From contig NZ_JAABOQ010000001.1 in NCBI RefSeq assembly GCF_010671565.1, forward strand, positions 124,001-188,000: 64,000 nt of DNA, read 5' to 3'. The position numbers and the translations under genes are program-made. Positions within the stretch are counted from its first letter, which is position 1. The number at the start of each line of letters is the position of its first letter. Origin of the DNA: Spongiivirga citrea. Its GTDB lineage: Bacteria; Bacteroidota; Bacteroidia; Flavobacteriales; Flavobacteriaceae. Below, piece by piece: positions 38,027 to 47,232 of the stretch. Under the pieces are notes generated by a model, which made no database searches, had not been told where the DNA came from, and saw only the letters and a list, made by a program, of their open reading frames with translations.

Positions 38027-38105
38027 CATAAGCGAGTACTATATAGCACTCATCATCAATCAAAACGAATAGTATTATTCGAATAAACAAAACGAACCGT
38101 TAATC

Positions 38106-38570
38106 ATGGAATCATCCGTTAATCAACATCAACAAAATTTAAGTGCAATCATTCACTTAAGTACTTTTTCAAAGTATTTTATCCCATTTGGCAATTTCAT
38201 TTTACCCTTGGTATTATGGTCGTCTAATAAAAAGGATTCCGCTTTTGTTGATGCAAATGGAAAAAATGCTATCAACTTTCAAATTAGTTTGTTGTTATAT
38301 AGTATTGCTCTTGGAATTATTAGCGTACCCCTATTTTTTCATTTCTCTATGGACATTTTTAATGTTTTTGATCTTGCTGAGCACAATACTCATGAATTCA
38401 AGATCGATAATTGGAGAGATGTTAGAGGGAATTTTTTACTAATACTAGTAATCTTACTTTTTAGTTTAGGGTTATTTCTTTTAGATATTTTTTCAACGGT
38501 TATGGCCACTATTAAAGCCAACAAAGGAGAAGTGTATAACTATCGTTTTGCAATTAATTTTATTAAATAA
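38106..38570 (+). CDS. DUF4870 membrane protein
   Basis: 154 residues with three to four membrane segments. HLSTFSKYFIPFGNFILPLV, VDANGKNAINFQISLLLY and the closing YNYRFAINFIK match DUF4870 (Tic20-like). These small proteins accompany PadR/PspC stress modules in Flavobacteriaceae, and such a module starts 700 bases downstream. The next gene begins eight bases later. Confidence 0.85.
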   Translation: MESSVNQHQQNLSAIIHLSTFSKYFIPFGNFILPLVLWSSNKKDSAFVDANGKNAINFQISLLLYSIALGIISVPLFFHFSMDIFNVFDLAEHNTHEFKIDNWRDVRGNFLLILVILLFSLGLFLLDIFSTVMATIKANKGEVYNYRFAINFIK

Positions 38571-38577
38571 ACAAAAC

Positions 38578-39084
38578 ATGAAAAAGCAACAGTACGTACT
38601 AATATTTCTGCTAAGTATTACCGGATTTGGTAATGCGCAAATGCATGAAAAGTCAGATTTATATAAAACTTTGCGTGTGCAAGACAGTTTATTATTCAAT
38701 GCGGCTTTTAGTACTTGTGATACTGCATATCTAGAAAATCTTTTTGTAGAAGACTTTGAGTTTTACCACGACAAAGGTGGAATTACAAAGGGTAGAGATA
38801 CATTTTTGAAGCCGGTAAAAGAAAGTTGTGTACAACGCGATATGAATAAACCTCAGCCAGCCAGAAGAATATTAATACCAGGAAGTTTAAAGGTATTTCC
38901 TTTAAGGAAAAACGGGGTGCTGTATGGCGCTATCCAACACGGAGAACACAGCTTTTCGTCACTAAATAATGATGGGGTCTACGTACCGGGTGACATTGCA
39001 AAATTCACACATGTCTGGATATTAGAAAACAAAAAATGGAAATTAAAACGAGAATTAAGTTATGATCATCAATTACAACAATAA
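38578..39084 (+). CDS. Exported NTF2-like (SnoaL/DUF4440) protein
   Basis: 168 residues from ATG 38578 with a signal peptide (IFLLSITGFGNAQ). The NTF2-like cone fold shows TCDTAYLENLFVEDFEFYHD in the first helix and a final LKRELSYDHQ. Secreted members are usually small-ligand binders or inactive enzyme folds. Co-transcribed with the DUF4870 gene. Confidence 0.78.
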   Translation: MKKQQYVLIFLLSITGFGNAQMHEKSDLYKTLRVQDSLLFNAAFSTCDTAYLENLFVEDFEFYHDKGGITKGRDTFLKPVKESCVQRDMNKPQPARRILIPGSLKVFPLRKNGVLYGAIQHGEHSFSSLNNDGVYVPGDIAKFTHVWILENKKWKLKRELSYDHQLQQ

Positions 39085-39147
39085 AGTACCTGGCCTCATC
39101 AACCATATTTAAGGTACAACTTTAATCAATCAAAAGACCTCTTGCTT

Positions 39148-39169
39148 CCTTCTCCTTTTTCGGAGAAGG
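39148..39169. repeat. Inverted repeat CCTTCTCC/GGAGAAGG
   Basis: Perfect 8-bp stem with a 6-base loop in the 198-base gap before padR. It could be a terminator for the preceding pair (T-rich loop) or part of a dispersed repeat. Confidence 0.45.
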
Positions 39170-39199
39170 GATCAAGGCAAGAGCAAAACAGTTTAACCT

Positions 39200-39219
39200 A
39201 TTCGGTATTAAAACCGAAT
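39200..39219. promoter_or_regulatory. Candidate PadR operator palindrome
   Basis: ATTCGGT and ACCGAAT form a perfect inverted repeat with a six-base spacer, 64 bases before the padR ATG. PadR repressors often control their own operon through a nearby palindrome, so this is a candidate autoregulatory site. It is inference only. Confidence 0.35.
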
Positions 39220-39282
39220 TACATAAACAGCCAGTATTACCCTCATCAAGTAATTGGTAGTTTATAAAACAGAAAAGAACAG

Positions 39283-39627
39283 ATGAAAATAGAAAACACA
39301 AAAGCACAAATGCGCAAAGGAGTGTTAGAGTATTGCATCTTATCGATCATTCAAGATGAAGATAAGTACGCATCAGAAATACTCGGTACACTTAAGGACG
39401 CAAAAATGCTGGTGGTTGAAGGAACGATCTACCCATTATTAACCCGGCTTAAAAATGCTGGTTTATTAAATTACCGATGGGAAGAATCAACTTCAGGGCC
39501 ACCAAGAAAGTATTATCAATTAACCGAGATCGGACAAAAATTTCTGGCCGAGTTAAACCACACATGGCAAGAATTACACAATGCAGTCACTATCGTAACA
39601 AGCCAAAAAACAACAAGCAATGAATAA
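39283..39627 (+). CDS. PadR family transcriptional regulator
   Basis: 114 residues. Winged helix with MRKGVLEYCILSIIQDED, EGTIYPLLTRLKNAGLL (recognition helix) and a beta wing with SGPPRKYYQLTEIG. PadR proteins repress membrane-stress or detoxification genes. The end overlaps the start of the PspC gene by eight bases, so it probably controls this operon. Confidence 0.93.
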   Translation: MKIENTKAQMRKGVLEYCILSIIQDEDKYASEILGTLKDAKMLVVEGTIYPLLTRLKNAGLLNYRWEESTSGPPRKYYQLTEIGQKFLAELNHTWQELHNAVTIVTSQKTTSNE

Positions 39628-41392
39628 AACAGTCAACATAAATCTTGCAGGTACCTTCTTCCACATTGACGAAGACGCCTATTTAAGGTTATCAAGATAT
39701 TTAGAGTCGATAAAACGGTCGTTTACAGATTCTCAAGGTAGAGATGAGATCGTTCGTGATATCGAAGCTAGAATAGCCGAGCTTTTCACTGAGAAAATGC
39801 AAAACGATAAAACGGTAATTAGTTCTAAGCATGTCGATGATGTGATCGAGATCATGGGCCAGCCAGAAGATTATCTGGTTGATGATGATATTTTTGAAGA
39901 CGGACCTCAGCAAAAATCTTCGAGCTATCGTTCAGAATCTGGGCCATCAAAAAAACTGTACCGAGATACAGATAAGCAATATATAAGTGGTGTATCTGCA
40001 GGACTAGGACACTATTTAGGTATTGATGCTATATGGGTTCGTATTTTATGGGTCATACTAGCCGCAAGCACTGGTGGTGGAATTATCTTAATATACATCT
40101 TATTTTGGGCAATTGTGCCCGAAGCAGCGACGACCAGCGAGAAGCTGAGTATGCGGGGAAAGCCAGTTAACATCTCAAATATAGAACGAAAGATCAAAGA
40201 GGGTTTTGATGATGTTTCTGAAAAAGTAAAAAGTGTCGATTACCAATCATATGGTAATAAGGTGAAAAGTAGTAGCCAAACATTTTTTGATGCCCTTGCT
40301 TCAATTTTTAAATTCGGATTTAAGGTAGTAGGTAAGTTTGTAGGTATTATTCTGCTTATCGTAGGTGCTGCCATGCTAATTAGTTTAATTGTCGCCTTCT
40401 TTGGTGTTGGTACTTTTAGATTTATGGATGCTCCTTGGATGGACTATGTAGAACTAGCAAACATCGGTGCTCCTTTATGGGTAGTAAGCCTGCTAACGAT
40501 CTTTGCTGTTGGTATCCCATTTTTCTTCATCTTGTTACTAGGATTAAAACTCCTAATAAGCAATTTGAAATCAATAGGTACTCCAGCAAAGTTAATCTTA
40601 CTTGGTCTTTGGTTTGTAGCAGTTATTATTCTAGCGGTATTAGGAGTTCGCCAGGGTACTGAGCGTGCGTATCAAGGCGATATCTCAAAAACAGAGGAGC
40701 TTAATTTTACTGCAAGGGATACGCTTTATGTTCAAATGAACCAAAAGTTTAATGACGTTTATAGTGAATATCATTATAACGACTTTAGCGTCGAATATGA
40801 TGATAACGATAATAAAGTAATTTACTCTAATGATGTGCGGGTTGTTGTTAGATCAACTGACGAACCAAATGCAAGCATTAGAATAACCAAGAGTGCACAC
40901 GGAAGTAGCCGTCGAAATGCAAGAACACATGCCGAAGTAATTAACTATGGCTATGCAGTTGAAAATAATAAACTGATTTTAAATACATATTTGACCGCAG
41001 CTTATGAGGAGAAATTTAGAGATCAAGAAGTCGATATTGTATTGTATTTGCCTGAAGGCACTCATATAACATTCGACCGAAGGTTTAATCGCTTTAGTCA
41101 GAGTTATCGTGGTATCGAGTACAAGCGCGACTATGCCGACTATCTTTTAAAAGTTGAGAAAGATACTTTCGACTGTCAGGATTGTCCTGAAGAAATTAAA
41201 AATGAAGATTGGGAATACAAAGACAATGATTGGGATCAAGACCAAGAAGGCATCAAGATCGATGAAGATGGAGTAAAAATCAAAAAAGACAATTTTGACC
41301 TTGAAATCGATGAAGACGGGCTTCGAATGGAAACAAAAGATTCCAAACTAAAAATCGATGAAGATGGTGCTCAGATCAAAACTGATTCTTAA
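39620..41392 (+). CDS. PspC domain protein
   Basis: 590 residues. An N-terminal 100-residue soluble domain has FFHIDEDAYLRLSRYLESIK and RDIEARIAELF. A PspC domain (KKLYRDTDKQYISGVSAGLG, WAIVPEA) with one segment follows, then three to four more membrane segments, an extracytoplasmic beta-rich domain and an acidic tail. The tail repeats the unit (I/L)(K/E)IDEDG(V/L/A) three times (IKIDEDGVKI, LEIDEDGLRM, LKIDEDGAQI). PspC proteins sense inner-membrane stress. It lies in the standard Flavobacteriaceae order padR-pspC-head-GIN. Confidence 0.88.
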   Translation: MNKTVNINLAGTFFHIDEDAYLRLSRYLESIKRSFTDSQGRDEIVRDIEARIAELFTEKMQNDKTVISSKHVDDVIEIMGQPEDYLVDDDIFEDGPQQKSSSYRSESGPSKKLYRDTDKQYISGVSAGLGHYLGIDAIWVRILWVILAASTGGGIILIYILFWAIVPEAATTSEKLSMRGKPVNISNIERKIKEGFDDVSEKVKSVDYQSYGNKVKSSSQTFFDALASIFKFGFKVVGKFVGIILLIVGAAMLISLIVAFFGVGTFRFMDAPWMDYVELANIGAPLWVVSLLTIFAVGIPFFFILLLGLKLLISNLKSIGTPAKLILLGLWFVAVIILAVLGVRQGTERAYQGDISKTEELNFTARDTLYVQMNQKFNDVYSEYHYNDFSVEYDDNDNKVIYSNDVRVVVRSTDEPNASIRITKSAHGSSRRNARTHAEVINYGYAVENNKLILNTYLTAAYEEKFRDQEVDIVLYLPEGTHITFDRRFNRFSQSYRGIEYKRDYADYLLKVEKDTFDCQDCPEEIKNEDWEYKDNDWDQDQEGIKIDEDGVKIKKDNFDLEIDEDGLRMETKDSKLKIDEDGAQIKTDS

Positions 41393-41495
41393 TTACAATC
41401 GGTCGGCATAAAATGACAATTCAGTCAATATTACTATTTAATTGTTTAAACCATATATACTTTTAACACATCAATCAAAATAATCAAATCAAAAC

Positions 41496-41574
41496 AATGT
41501 CCGGTTGAGCGCAGTCGAAACCTTTCACATATAAGCAGTAATAGATAGTTCTCGACTGCGCTCGAACAGACATT
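41496..41574. repeat. Inverted repeat of the GCTCGAAC...GACATT family
   Basis: Arms AATGTCcggtTGAGCGCAGTCGA (quoted to show pairing in parts: AATGTC, TGAGCGCAGTCGA) at 41496-41518 and TCGACTGCGCTC...GACATT at 41552-41574, loop about 33 bases. The GCTCGAACnGACATT tail is shared with the repeats at 2316 and 16611, so all three belong to one dispersed family. It lies between pspC and the GIN gene. Confidence 0.7.
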
Positions 41575-41630
41575 GAAGAATAATTTTAAAACACTAACAT
41601 CAATTATAATCAATCAAAAAAACAACAGTC

Positions 41631-42356
41631 ATGACACAATTAACAAAATTCATTTTAGGTATTATACTTTCGCTTTTGGTAAGCTCTTGTGCTTTCGATA
41701 TTAATCTAGGCGAAGGGGAACGAGGCAACGGTAATGTAATTTCTGAAGATCGAAATGCGTCAGAATCATTCACTCGAATAAGTGCTCAAGAAGGACTTGA
41801 TGTATACGTTACTCAAGGAGAAACAGCTTCCATTCAAGTAGAAGCTGATGAGAATATCATGGAACTTATCAGAACAGATATAGACAACGGAAGATTGCGA
41901 ATTCACGCTGATAAAAACATAGGCCGTGCTACTAAAAAAGTTTACGTAACCCTGCCTGTTATCGAAGCCTTAGAAGCATCTAGCGGCGCAGACTTAATTA
42001 CTAAAAACATCATCAAAACAGAAACTATTAGACTAAAGAGTAGTAGTGGTGCTGATTTAATCGTAAAAGTAAGTGCTAACGAAGTAGATGCTGATTCTAG
42101 CAGCGGAGCAGACATTAGACTATCTGGTGAAGCAAAAAAGTTAATTGCTGAAGCCAGTAGTGGTAGTGATATTAAAGCATCTGATTTTAATGTAGAGGAC
42201 TGCAATGCAAGTGCTAGTAGTGGGTCGGATATCTTAGTAAGTGTTAGTGGTAAATTAATTGCCGATGCTAGTAGTGGTGGTGATATTCGTTATAGAGGTG
42301 AACCAAAAAGCATTTCTAAAAACAAGTCGGCTTCTGGCAGTGTAAGTAAGCAGTAA
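41631..42356 (+). CDS. Head GIN domain (DUF2807) lipoprotein
   Basis: 241 residues with a lipoprotein signal (SLLVSSCAFD). The GIN domain shows FTRISAQEGLDVYVTQGETA and then a ladder of SSGADLI/SSGSDI motifs (at least six copies, for example EASSGADLITK, DSSSGADIRL, EASSGSDIKA), which form a right-handed beta-helix. It is the usual partner of PspC genes and may sense or buffer envelope stress outside the inner membrane. Confidence 0.9.
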   Translation: MTQLTKFILGIILSLLVSSCAFDINLGEGERGNGNVISEDRNASESFTRISAQEGLDVYVTQGETASIQVEADENIMELIRTDIDNGRLRIHADKNIGRATKKVYVTLPVIEALEASSGADLITKNIIKTETIRLKSSSGADLIVKVSANEVDADSSSGADIRLSGEAKKLIAEASSGSDIKASDFNVEDCNASASSGSDILVSVSGKLIADASSGGDIRYRGEPKSISKNKSASGSVSKQ

Positions 42357-42375
42357 ACCAATACTGTAACTAATC

Positions 42376-42915
42376 ATGAAAACCAAAACATTAGATAAGC
42401 TTCAGTATATACTACCATTAGTTGTACTTATTTTATTTAGCTGTCAACTAGCATGGGATTACCATCACGATGGTATACCAAGGCACTACCTTTTGCACGA
42501 TCCTAATTTACCAAGTTTTTCAAACTGGTGGGGACTGCTTACGGTTCCTTTAGTGAGCTTTTTCCTAATTTATAGGAGCCGCCAAAGAATACATAAAAAT
42601 AACTGGCAGCTAGTGCCTTATGAAAGTAGGTTACTTTTCATTTTAGGGTTAATAGTGGCAGTTAGTTTTTCAATAGGGTTTAATCAAGATTGGGCGTATC
42701 TGCATTATTTCGCATTGTCGCTAATAGTAGCCTCTCTCTTTATACCCTTGTATAAGTCAGAGTTTTTAGTCGGCTTTATAATTGGCATGGTCTTCACTTT
42801 CGGAGCAGTATTACCAATTATTATAGGTATTGTATATGCTGCTTTATTCGCGCTGTGCTATCTAGTCATCCGAAAAGGTATGACTTGGCTGGTGCGAAAG
42901 CCTGAAAAAATTTAA
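42376..42915 (+). CDS. Hypothetical membrane protein
   Basis: 179 residues with five membrane segments (for example ILPLVVLILFSCQLAWDY, EFLVGFIIGMVFTFGAVLPIIIG in two parts). It follows the GIN gene by 19 bases and is probably in the padR-pspC-GIN operon. I recognise no family. Confidence 0.75.
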   Translation: MKTKTLDKLQYILPLVVLILFSCQLAWDYHHDGIPRHYLLHDPNLPSFSNWWGLLTVPLVSFFLIYRSRQRIHKNNWQLVPYESRLLFILGLIVAVSFSIGFNQDWAYLHYFALSLIVASLFIPLYKSEFLVGFIIGMVFTFGAVLPIIIGIVYAALFALCYLVIRKGMTWLVRKPEKI

Positions 42916-43011
42916 TAAAATAGCAATAACAACCAACCAATGTAGTTAGTTAGTGTTCCCCTTATGGTCTTTTTCTAAAAGATGGTAAGGGGATTTTTAA
43001 GTAATTTAAAA

Positions 43012-44112
43012 ATGAAAATCAGATTAAGCTTAGTTCTAATTTTATTGTTAATAGCCAGCTGCAATACCAAAAAAGGTGAATACGTTTGTCAGCCTTGTGA
43101 TCAAGAATGTGATCTCCTAACTTTTACAGAATCTGGATCCTGCCCTCATTGTAAGATGGATTTAATCGCTAAAAGTAAAACCCCAAGTTTCGATGATTTA
43201 ATTACTAAGAATATTGAGCTTAATACGGGCTCGGGTAGCTTTACTATAGAAGATACTAAAAAAGCAGAACGAAGAGCAATCCAGATTTTTTATCATAAAC
43301 CAAAAAACTTCACTACAGAATCTAAAATTTTAATTGTAGTTCCAGGGGCTGGTAGAAATGGTGATAGCTATCGAGATGCTTGGATAGAGGAATCAGAAAA
43401 GTATGGGGTTTTGGTGATTTCGCCCAAGTATCCCGAAAATTATTACGCTTTTAAAGACTATCATCTCGGTGGATTGATTAGCAATCCCAATATGAGGGAA
43501 AGTATCACCTATGCAAACAACTCGAACAATGTCACATTAGATGAAGATAAATTTAGCTTCGAAATCAATACCGATGCGAAAACATTGCTTTTTGATGATT
43601 TCGATCGAATATTTGAGTTAGTGGTAGAAGCCACAAATTCTAATCAAACGACCTATGATATTTTTGGGCACTCAGCTGGTGGGCAGATATTACATCGTTT
43701 CGTTTTATTCTATCCAGAAAACAAAGCCAACCATATCATCGCTGCAAATTCGGGTTTTTATACGATGCCAGATACATCTACAGCATTGCCATTTGGTATT
43801 AAAGACACTCATCTAAATGAAGAAAATTTGAAAGTCTCATTTAAAAACAAACTCGTTGTTTATTTAGGCGCTCAAGATGATGAAAATGAAACGGGAGGCA
43901 CATTGTTACGCTCTGCAACTGTCGATAAACAAGGATTAGGGCGGCTTTCGAGAGGAAAACACTTCTATGAATTTGCCGAAGAACTCTCTAAAAACATGAA
44001 CACTCCATTTAACTGGTCTATAAATGTAGTGCCAAATTCTGGCCATGATCATCGAAAAATGGGAGATGCAGCAGCTCGTTTCCTGTATGAGAATCAAAGT
44101 ACTATCAAATAA
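43012..44112 (+). CDS. Lipoprotein with heavy-metal-binding motif and alpha/beta-hydrolase domain
   Basis: 366 residues from ATG 43012, which gives a clean lipoprotein signal (LLLIASCNTKK). Directly after the lipid Cys comes a zinc-ribbon-like YVCQPCDQECD...GSCPHCKMDL, the pattern of small heavy-metal-binding domains. The remaining ~280 residues are an alpha/beta hydrolase: oxyanion region VVPGAGRNGDSYRDAW, nucleophile in FGHSAGGQILHRF, and acid/His near the end (NSGHDHRKMG). The combination suggests a metal-responsive or metal-anchored exported esterase or peptidase. Confidence 0.78.
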   Translation: MKIRLSLVLILLLIASCNTKKGEYVCQPCDQECDLLTFTESGSCPHCKMDLIAKSKTPSFDDLITKNIELNTGSGSFTIEDTKKAERRAIQIFYHKPKNFTTESKILIVVPGAGRNGDSYRDAWIEESEKYGVLVISPKYPENYYAFKDYHLGGLISNPNMRESITYANNSNNVTLDEDKFSFEINTDAKTLLFDDFDRIFELVVEATNSNQTTYDIFGHSAGGQILHRFVLFYPENKANHIIAANSGFYTMPDTSTALPFGIKDTHLNEENLKVSFKNKLVVYLGAQDDENETGGTLLRSATVDKQGLGRLSRGKHFYEFAEELSKNMNTPFNWSINVVPNSGHDHRKMGDAAARFLYENQSTIK

Positions 44113-44158
44113 TTTTCATGAAAAAATGGTGTATTTTTATTAAAGAATATCATCATGC

Positions 44159-45169
44159 ATGCAGCTTCAACTAAAAAAGTATAGACTTCAACTTAAACAC
44201 ACATTTACCATATCTCGCGAATCCCATGATTTTCAAGATTCGATAGTGGTTGGTCTTTCTGAAGATAGTGTTACTGGTTATGGTGAATCTACTTCAAATC
44301 CATACTATAATATTACGCAAGGCTCGCTAGAAAATGAGATAAATACAGTTAGAAATGAGATTGAAAAACATGAATTTACCAACCCCGATAATTTTTATGA
44401 GCTATTAAATTCATTAGAGTTGACCAACTTTGCCAAGTGCGCTTTAGATCTTGCTGCAAATGACCTTTACGGAAAGTTATTAGGTAAACCTCTTTATAAA
44501 ATTTGGGGAACATCTAGTTATAAGTACCCTATTACCAACTTTACAATTGGTATTGCTGATGTAGATACCATGGTTGCAAAAATGAAAGAACAACCTTGGC
44601 CTATTTATAAAATTAAACTGGGTACCGCAGATGACGTTGCGCTTGTAACCGAACTTCGAAAACATACGGATGCTATTTTTCGCGTTGATGCTAATTGTGC
44701 TTGGTCAGCAGAAGAAACTATTCAAAACAGTTCCGCTTTAAAAGACTTAGGAGTTGAATTTATCGAGCAGCCGCTAAAGGCTTCTAATTGGGAAGGCATG
44801 CGATCGGTCATCAATGCATCTCAATTACCCATTATTGCAGATGAAAGCTGTATTCTACCTGAAGATGTTTCAAAATGCCATGGCCATTTCACGGGAATCA
44901 ACATCAAACTAACGAAGTGTGGTGGACTTACACCAGCAAGAAAAATGATCACTGAAGCAAGATCATTGGATCTAAAAGTAATGGTCGGCTGTATGACGGA
45001 ATCCAGTGTTGGCATTTCTGCCATAGCACAGCTAACACCTCAACTAGATTATGTTGATATGGACGGAGCTTTATTACTAAAAGAAGATATTGCCTCCGGA
45101 ATACAAATTAATGCCGATGGTAGTTTAATTTTTCCTAAAACTGGAGGTAGTGGTATTCACTTATTATGA
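44159..45169 (+). CDS. Dipeptide epimerase (enolase superfamily)
   Basis: 336 residues. Enolase-superfamily barrel: Lys151-x-Lys153 (IYKIKLG), metal ligands Asp177 (FRVDANCAW), Glu203 (FIEQPL) and Asp228 (IADES), and the opposite-face Lys250 in NIKLTKCGG. This set fits L-Ala-D/L-Glu-type dipeptide epimerases, which recycle peptidoglycan peptides. Its stop overlaps the ATG of the next gene by four bases, so the two gene products probably work in one pathway. Confidence 0.87.
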   Translation: MQLQLKKYRLQLKHTFTISRESHDFQDSIVVGLSEDSVTGYGESTSNPYYNITQGSLENEINTVRNEIEKHEFTNPDNFYELLNSLELTNFAKCALDLAANDLYGKLLGKPLYKIWGTSSYKYPITNFTIGIADVDTMVAKMKEQPWPIYKIKLGTADDVALVTELRKHTDAIFRVDANCAWSAEETIQNSSALKDLGVEFIEQPLKASNWEGMRSVINASQLPIIADESCILPEDVSKCHGHFTGINIKLTKCGGLTPARKMITEARSLDLKVMVGCMTESSVGISAIAQLTPQLDYVDMDGALLLKEDIASGIQINADGSLIFPKTGGSGIHLL

Positions 45170-46203
45170 GCAGTTTTAACGTCGATAACGCACCTGATAG
45201 AACCATTTCTATTAAAGGAAAAGAGTTCCTTTATTTTGGAGGCACTTCGTATCTAGGCTTACAGACGCTCGCTGAATTTCAAGACATTTTAATTGAGTCC
45301 ATTAAACAATATGGCTCTAATCACGGAGCCTCTCGAAAAGCCAATTTACAATTCAGTATTTATGAGGACGCTGAGGAACTACTTGCAAACACCTGCAAAG
45401 CGGAAAAAGCAATTACACTAAGCTCTGGTTTTTTAGCAGGACAGTTAGTCTCCAATTATTTCGATGATGACACCTATGACTGTTTTTTTGCACCTAAAAC
45501 ACATGAAGCACTATTAGGCAGTAATACCAAAATAAGCACATCTTTTGATGAATTGATAGATCAAGTTTCTAAAAGCAAAAAACAAGTTGTGATTTTTTGC
45601 GATGCCATCGATTTTTACGGGGCGAACTACCCTGACTTTAACTGGCTAAAAAACATCGATTTAGCCAACATTATTCTAGTTGTAGATGATTCACATGGAA
45701 TTGGACTTGTAGGAAACTATGGCGAAGGCATTTACAATCATTTATCTCATTTAAAAGTAAAAGAATTGTTGGTTTGCGCATCTATGGGTAAAGGATTCGG
45801 AATACAGGCTGGTGTGATATTAGGAAAAGAAAAAACAATAAATCAAATCAAAAAATCGCCTTGGTTCGCAGCGTCTAGTCCAGCGAGTCCGGCTTTTATG
45901 GCGACCTATAGCAATGCGCAACATATTTATCAAGAAAGACTTCAAAAATTAAAAAGTACTATTCAACTTTTTAATAATGAATTAAAGTACTTATCCCATT
46001 TTCGCTATATGCCCCACTACCCTACTTATAGTTTCCAAGACAAGCGTCTAGTCAATCATCTTTTTAGGAACGACATTATCATTACTAATTTTCCTTATCC
46101 GAACGAACATTCTCCTGAAGTACATCGAATTGTTATGAGTGCATACCATAGCTCAGATGATATCAAAAAAATAACCGCAATAATCAATGATTATTACGGT
46201 TAG
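45166..46203 (+). CDS. Alpha-oxoamine-synthase-like PLP enzyme
   Basis: 345 residues, shorter than the usual ~390. PLP-dependent fold type I: glycine-rich region GSNHGASRKANLQF, Asp-Asp-Ser-His (VVDDSHGIGLVG, Asp174/His177) and Schiff-base Lys209 in ASMGKGFGIQAG. This group (8-amino-7-oxononanoate synthase, Kbl, SPT, CqsA) condenses an amino acid with acyl-CoA. The short N-terminus and coupling to a dipeptide epimerase are unusual, so I do not call it BioF or Kbl. Confidence 0.8.
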   Translation: MSSFNVDNAPDRTISIKGKEFLYFGGTSYLGLQTLAEFQDILIESIKQYGSNHGASRKANLQFSIYEDAEELLANTCKAEKAITLSSGFLAGQLVSNYFDDDTYDCFFAPKTHEALLGSNTKISTSFDELIDQVSKSKKQVVIFCDAIDFYGANYPDFNWLKNIDLANIILVVDDSHGIGLVGNYGEGIYNHLSHLKVKELLVCASMGKGFGIQAGVILGKEKTINQIKKSPWFAASSPASPAFMATYSNAQHIYQERLQKLKSTIQLFNNELKYLSHFRYMPHYPTYSFQDKRLVNHLFRNDIIITNFPYPNEHSPEVHRIVMSAYHSSDDIKKITAIINDYYG

Positions 46204-46240
46204 TCAACTGTCAATAACAGTAATATTTTGTAAAATAAAT

Positions 46241-47203
46241 CTAAGCTTCTACAGCACTTTCTACTTTAGAAAGGTAGCGTTCTGCATCTAAGGCCGCCAT
46301 ACATCCTGTTCCTGCAGCTGTAACCGCTTGACGATAGTCCTTATCTTGAACATCGCCAGATGCAAATACACCCGGTTTGTTCGTTTTTGTGGTCTTACCT
46401 TCGGTTATAACATATCCGGTATCATCCATATCTAACTGGCCTTTAAAAATATCAGTATTTGGTTTGTGACCAATAGCGATAAATAATCCAGTAATCTCGA
46501 TTTCTTCTTTTGCTCCAGTTTGATTATTAACCATGCGTAGGCCCTCTACTACTTGCTCACCTAAAACCTCATCGATTTCAGTATTGTATCGTAAATCAAT
46601 ATTTGGGGTTGCTGTAACACGATGTTGCATCGCTTTACTAGCACGCATGTGATCTTTACGAACTAACATGGTTACTTTATTACAAATTTTAGATAAATAA
46701 GTAGCTTCTTCTGCAGCTGTATCACCACCACCAACTATGGCAACATCTTGACCTTTATAAAAGAATCCGTCACAAACAGCACAAGCTGATACTCCACCTC
46801 CACGAAGACGTTGCTCACTTTCTAATCCTAGATATTTAGCTGTTGCACCAGTTGAAATAATAACTGTCTCTGCTTCTATTTGCTTATTACCATCGACGAT
46901 AATTTTGTGAATTCCGCCTTCTTCGTCGCTAAAATCAACCTCAGTCACCATGCCAATACGAACCTCAGTTCCGAAACGCTCAGCCTGTTGTTGTAACTGC
47001 ACCATCATAGTAGGTCCATCAATACCTTCAGGATATCCCGGAAAATTATCGACTTCAGTTGTGGTGGTCAATTGGCCACCAGGCTCCATACCAGTATACA
47101 TGATCGGTTTCATATCAGCACGAGCAGCATAAATTGCGGCTGTATAACCTGCAGGACCACTTCCTATAATTAAGCATTTTATTCTTTCTACTGTATCAGA
47201 CAT
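46241..47203 (-). CDS. trxB: Thioredoxin-disulfide reductase
   Basis: 320 residues from ATG 47203 (an in-frame start at 47227 would lie very close to the -7 element). FAD motif LIIGSGPAGYTAAIYAARA, redox disulfide CAVC in GGVSACAVCDGFF, NADPH motif VAIVGGGDTAAEEATYL, and the closing ASGDVQDKDYRQAVTAAGTG. It reduces thioredoxin with NADPH. A perfect TACTTTTG -7 element lies at 47232-47225 on this strand. Confidence 0.97.
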   Translation of the reverse strand: MSDTVERIKCLIIGSGPAGYTAAIYAARADMKPIMYTGMEPGGQLTTTTEVDNFPGYPEGIDGPTMMVQLQQQAERFGTEVRIGMVTEVDFSDEEGGIHKIIVDGNKQIEAETVIISTGATAKYLGLESEQRLRGGGVSACAVCDGFFYKGQDVAIVGGGDTAAEEATYLSKICNKVTMLVRKDHMRASKAMQHRVTATPNIDLRYNTEIDEVLGEQVVEGLRMVNNQTGAKEEIEITGLFIAIGHKPNTDIFKGQLDMDDTGYVITEGKTTKTNKPGVFASGDVQDKDYRQAVTAAGTGCMAALDAERYLSKVESAVEA

Positions 47204-47224
47204 AATAGTTTCTTCTTTATAAGA

Positions 47225-47232
47225 CAAAAGTA
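47225..47232 (-). promoter_or_regulatory. -7 element of trxB
   Basis: TACTTTTG on the minus strand, 22 bases before the ATG. No TTG lies at the usual 19-21 bases, so only the -7 is assigned. Confidence 0.5.
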
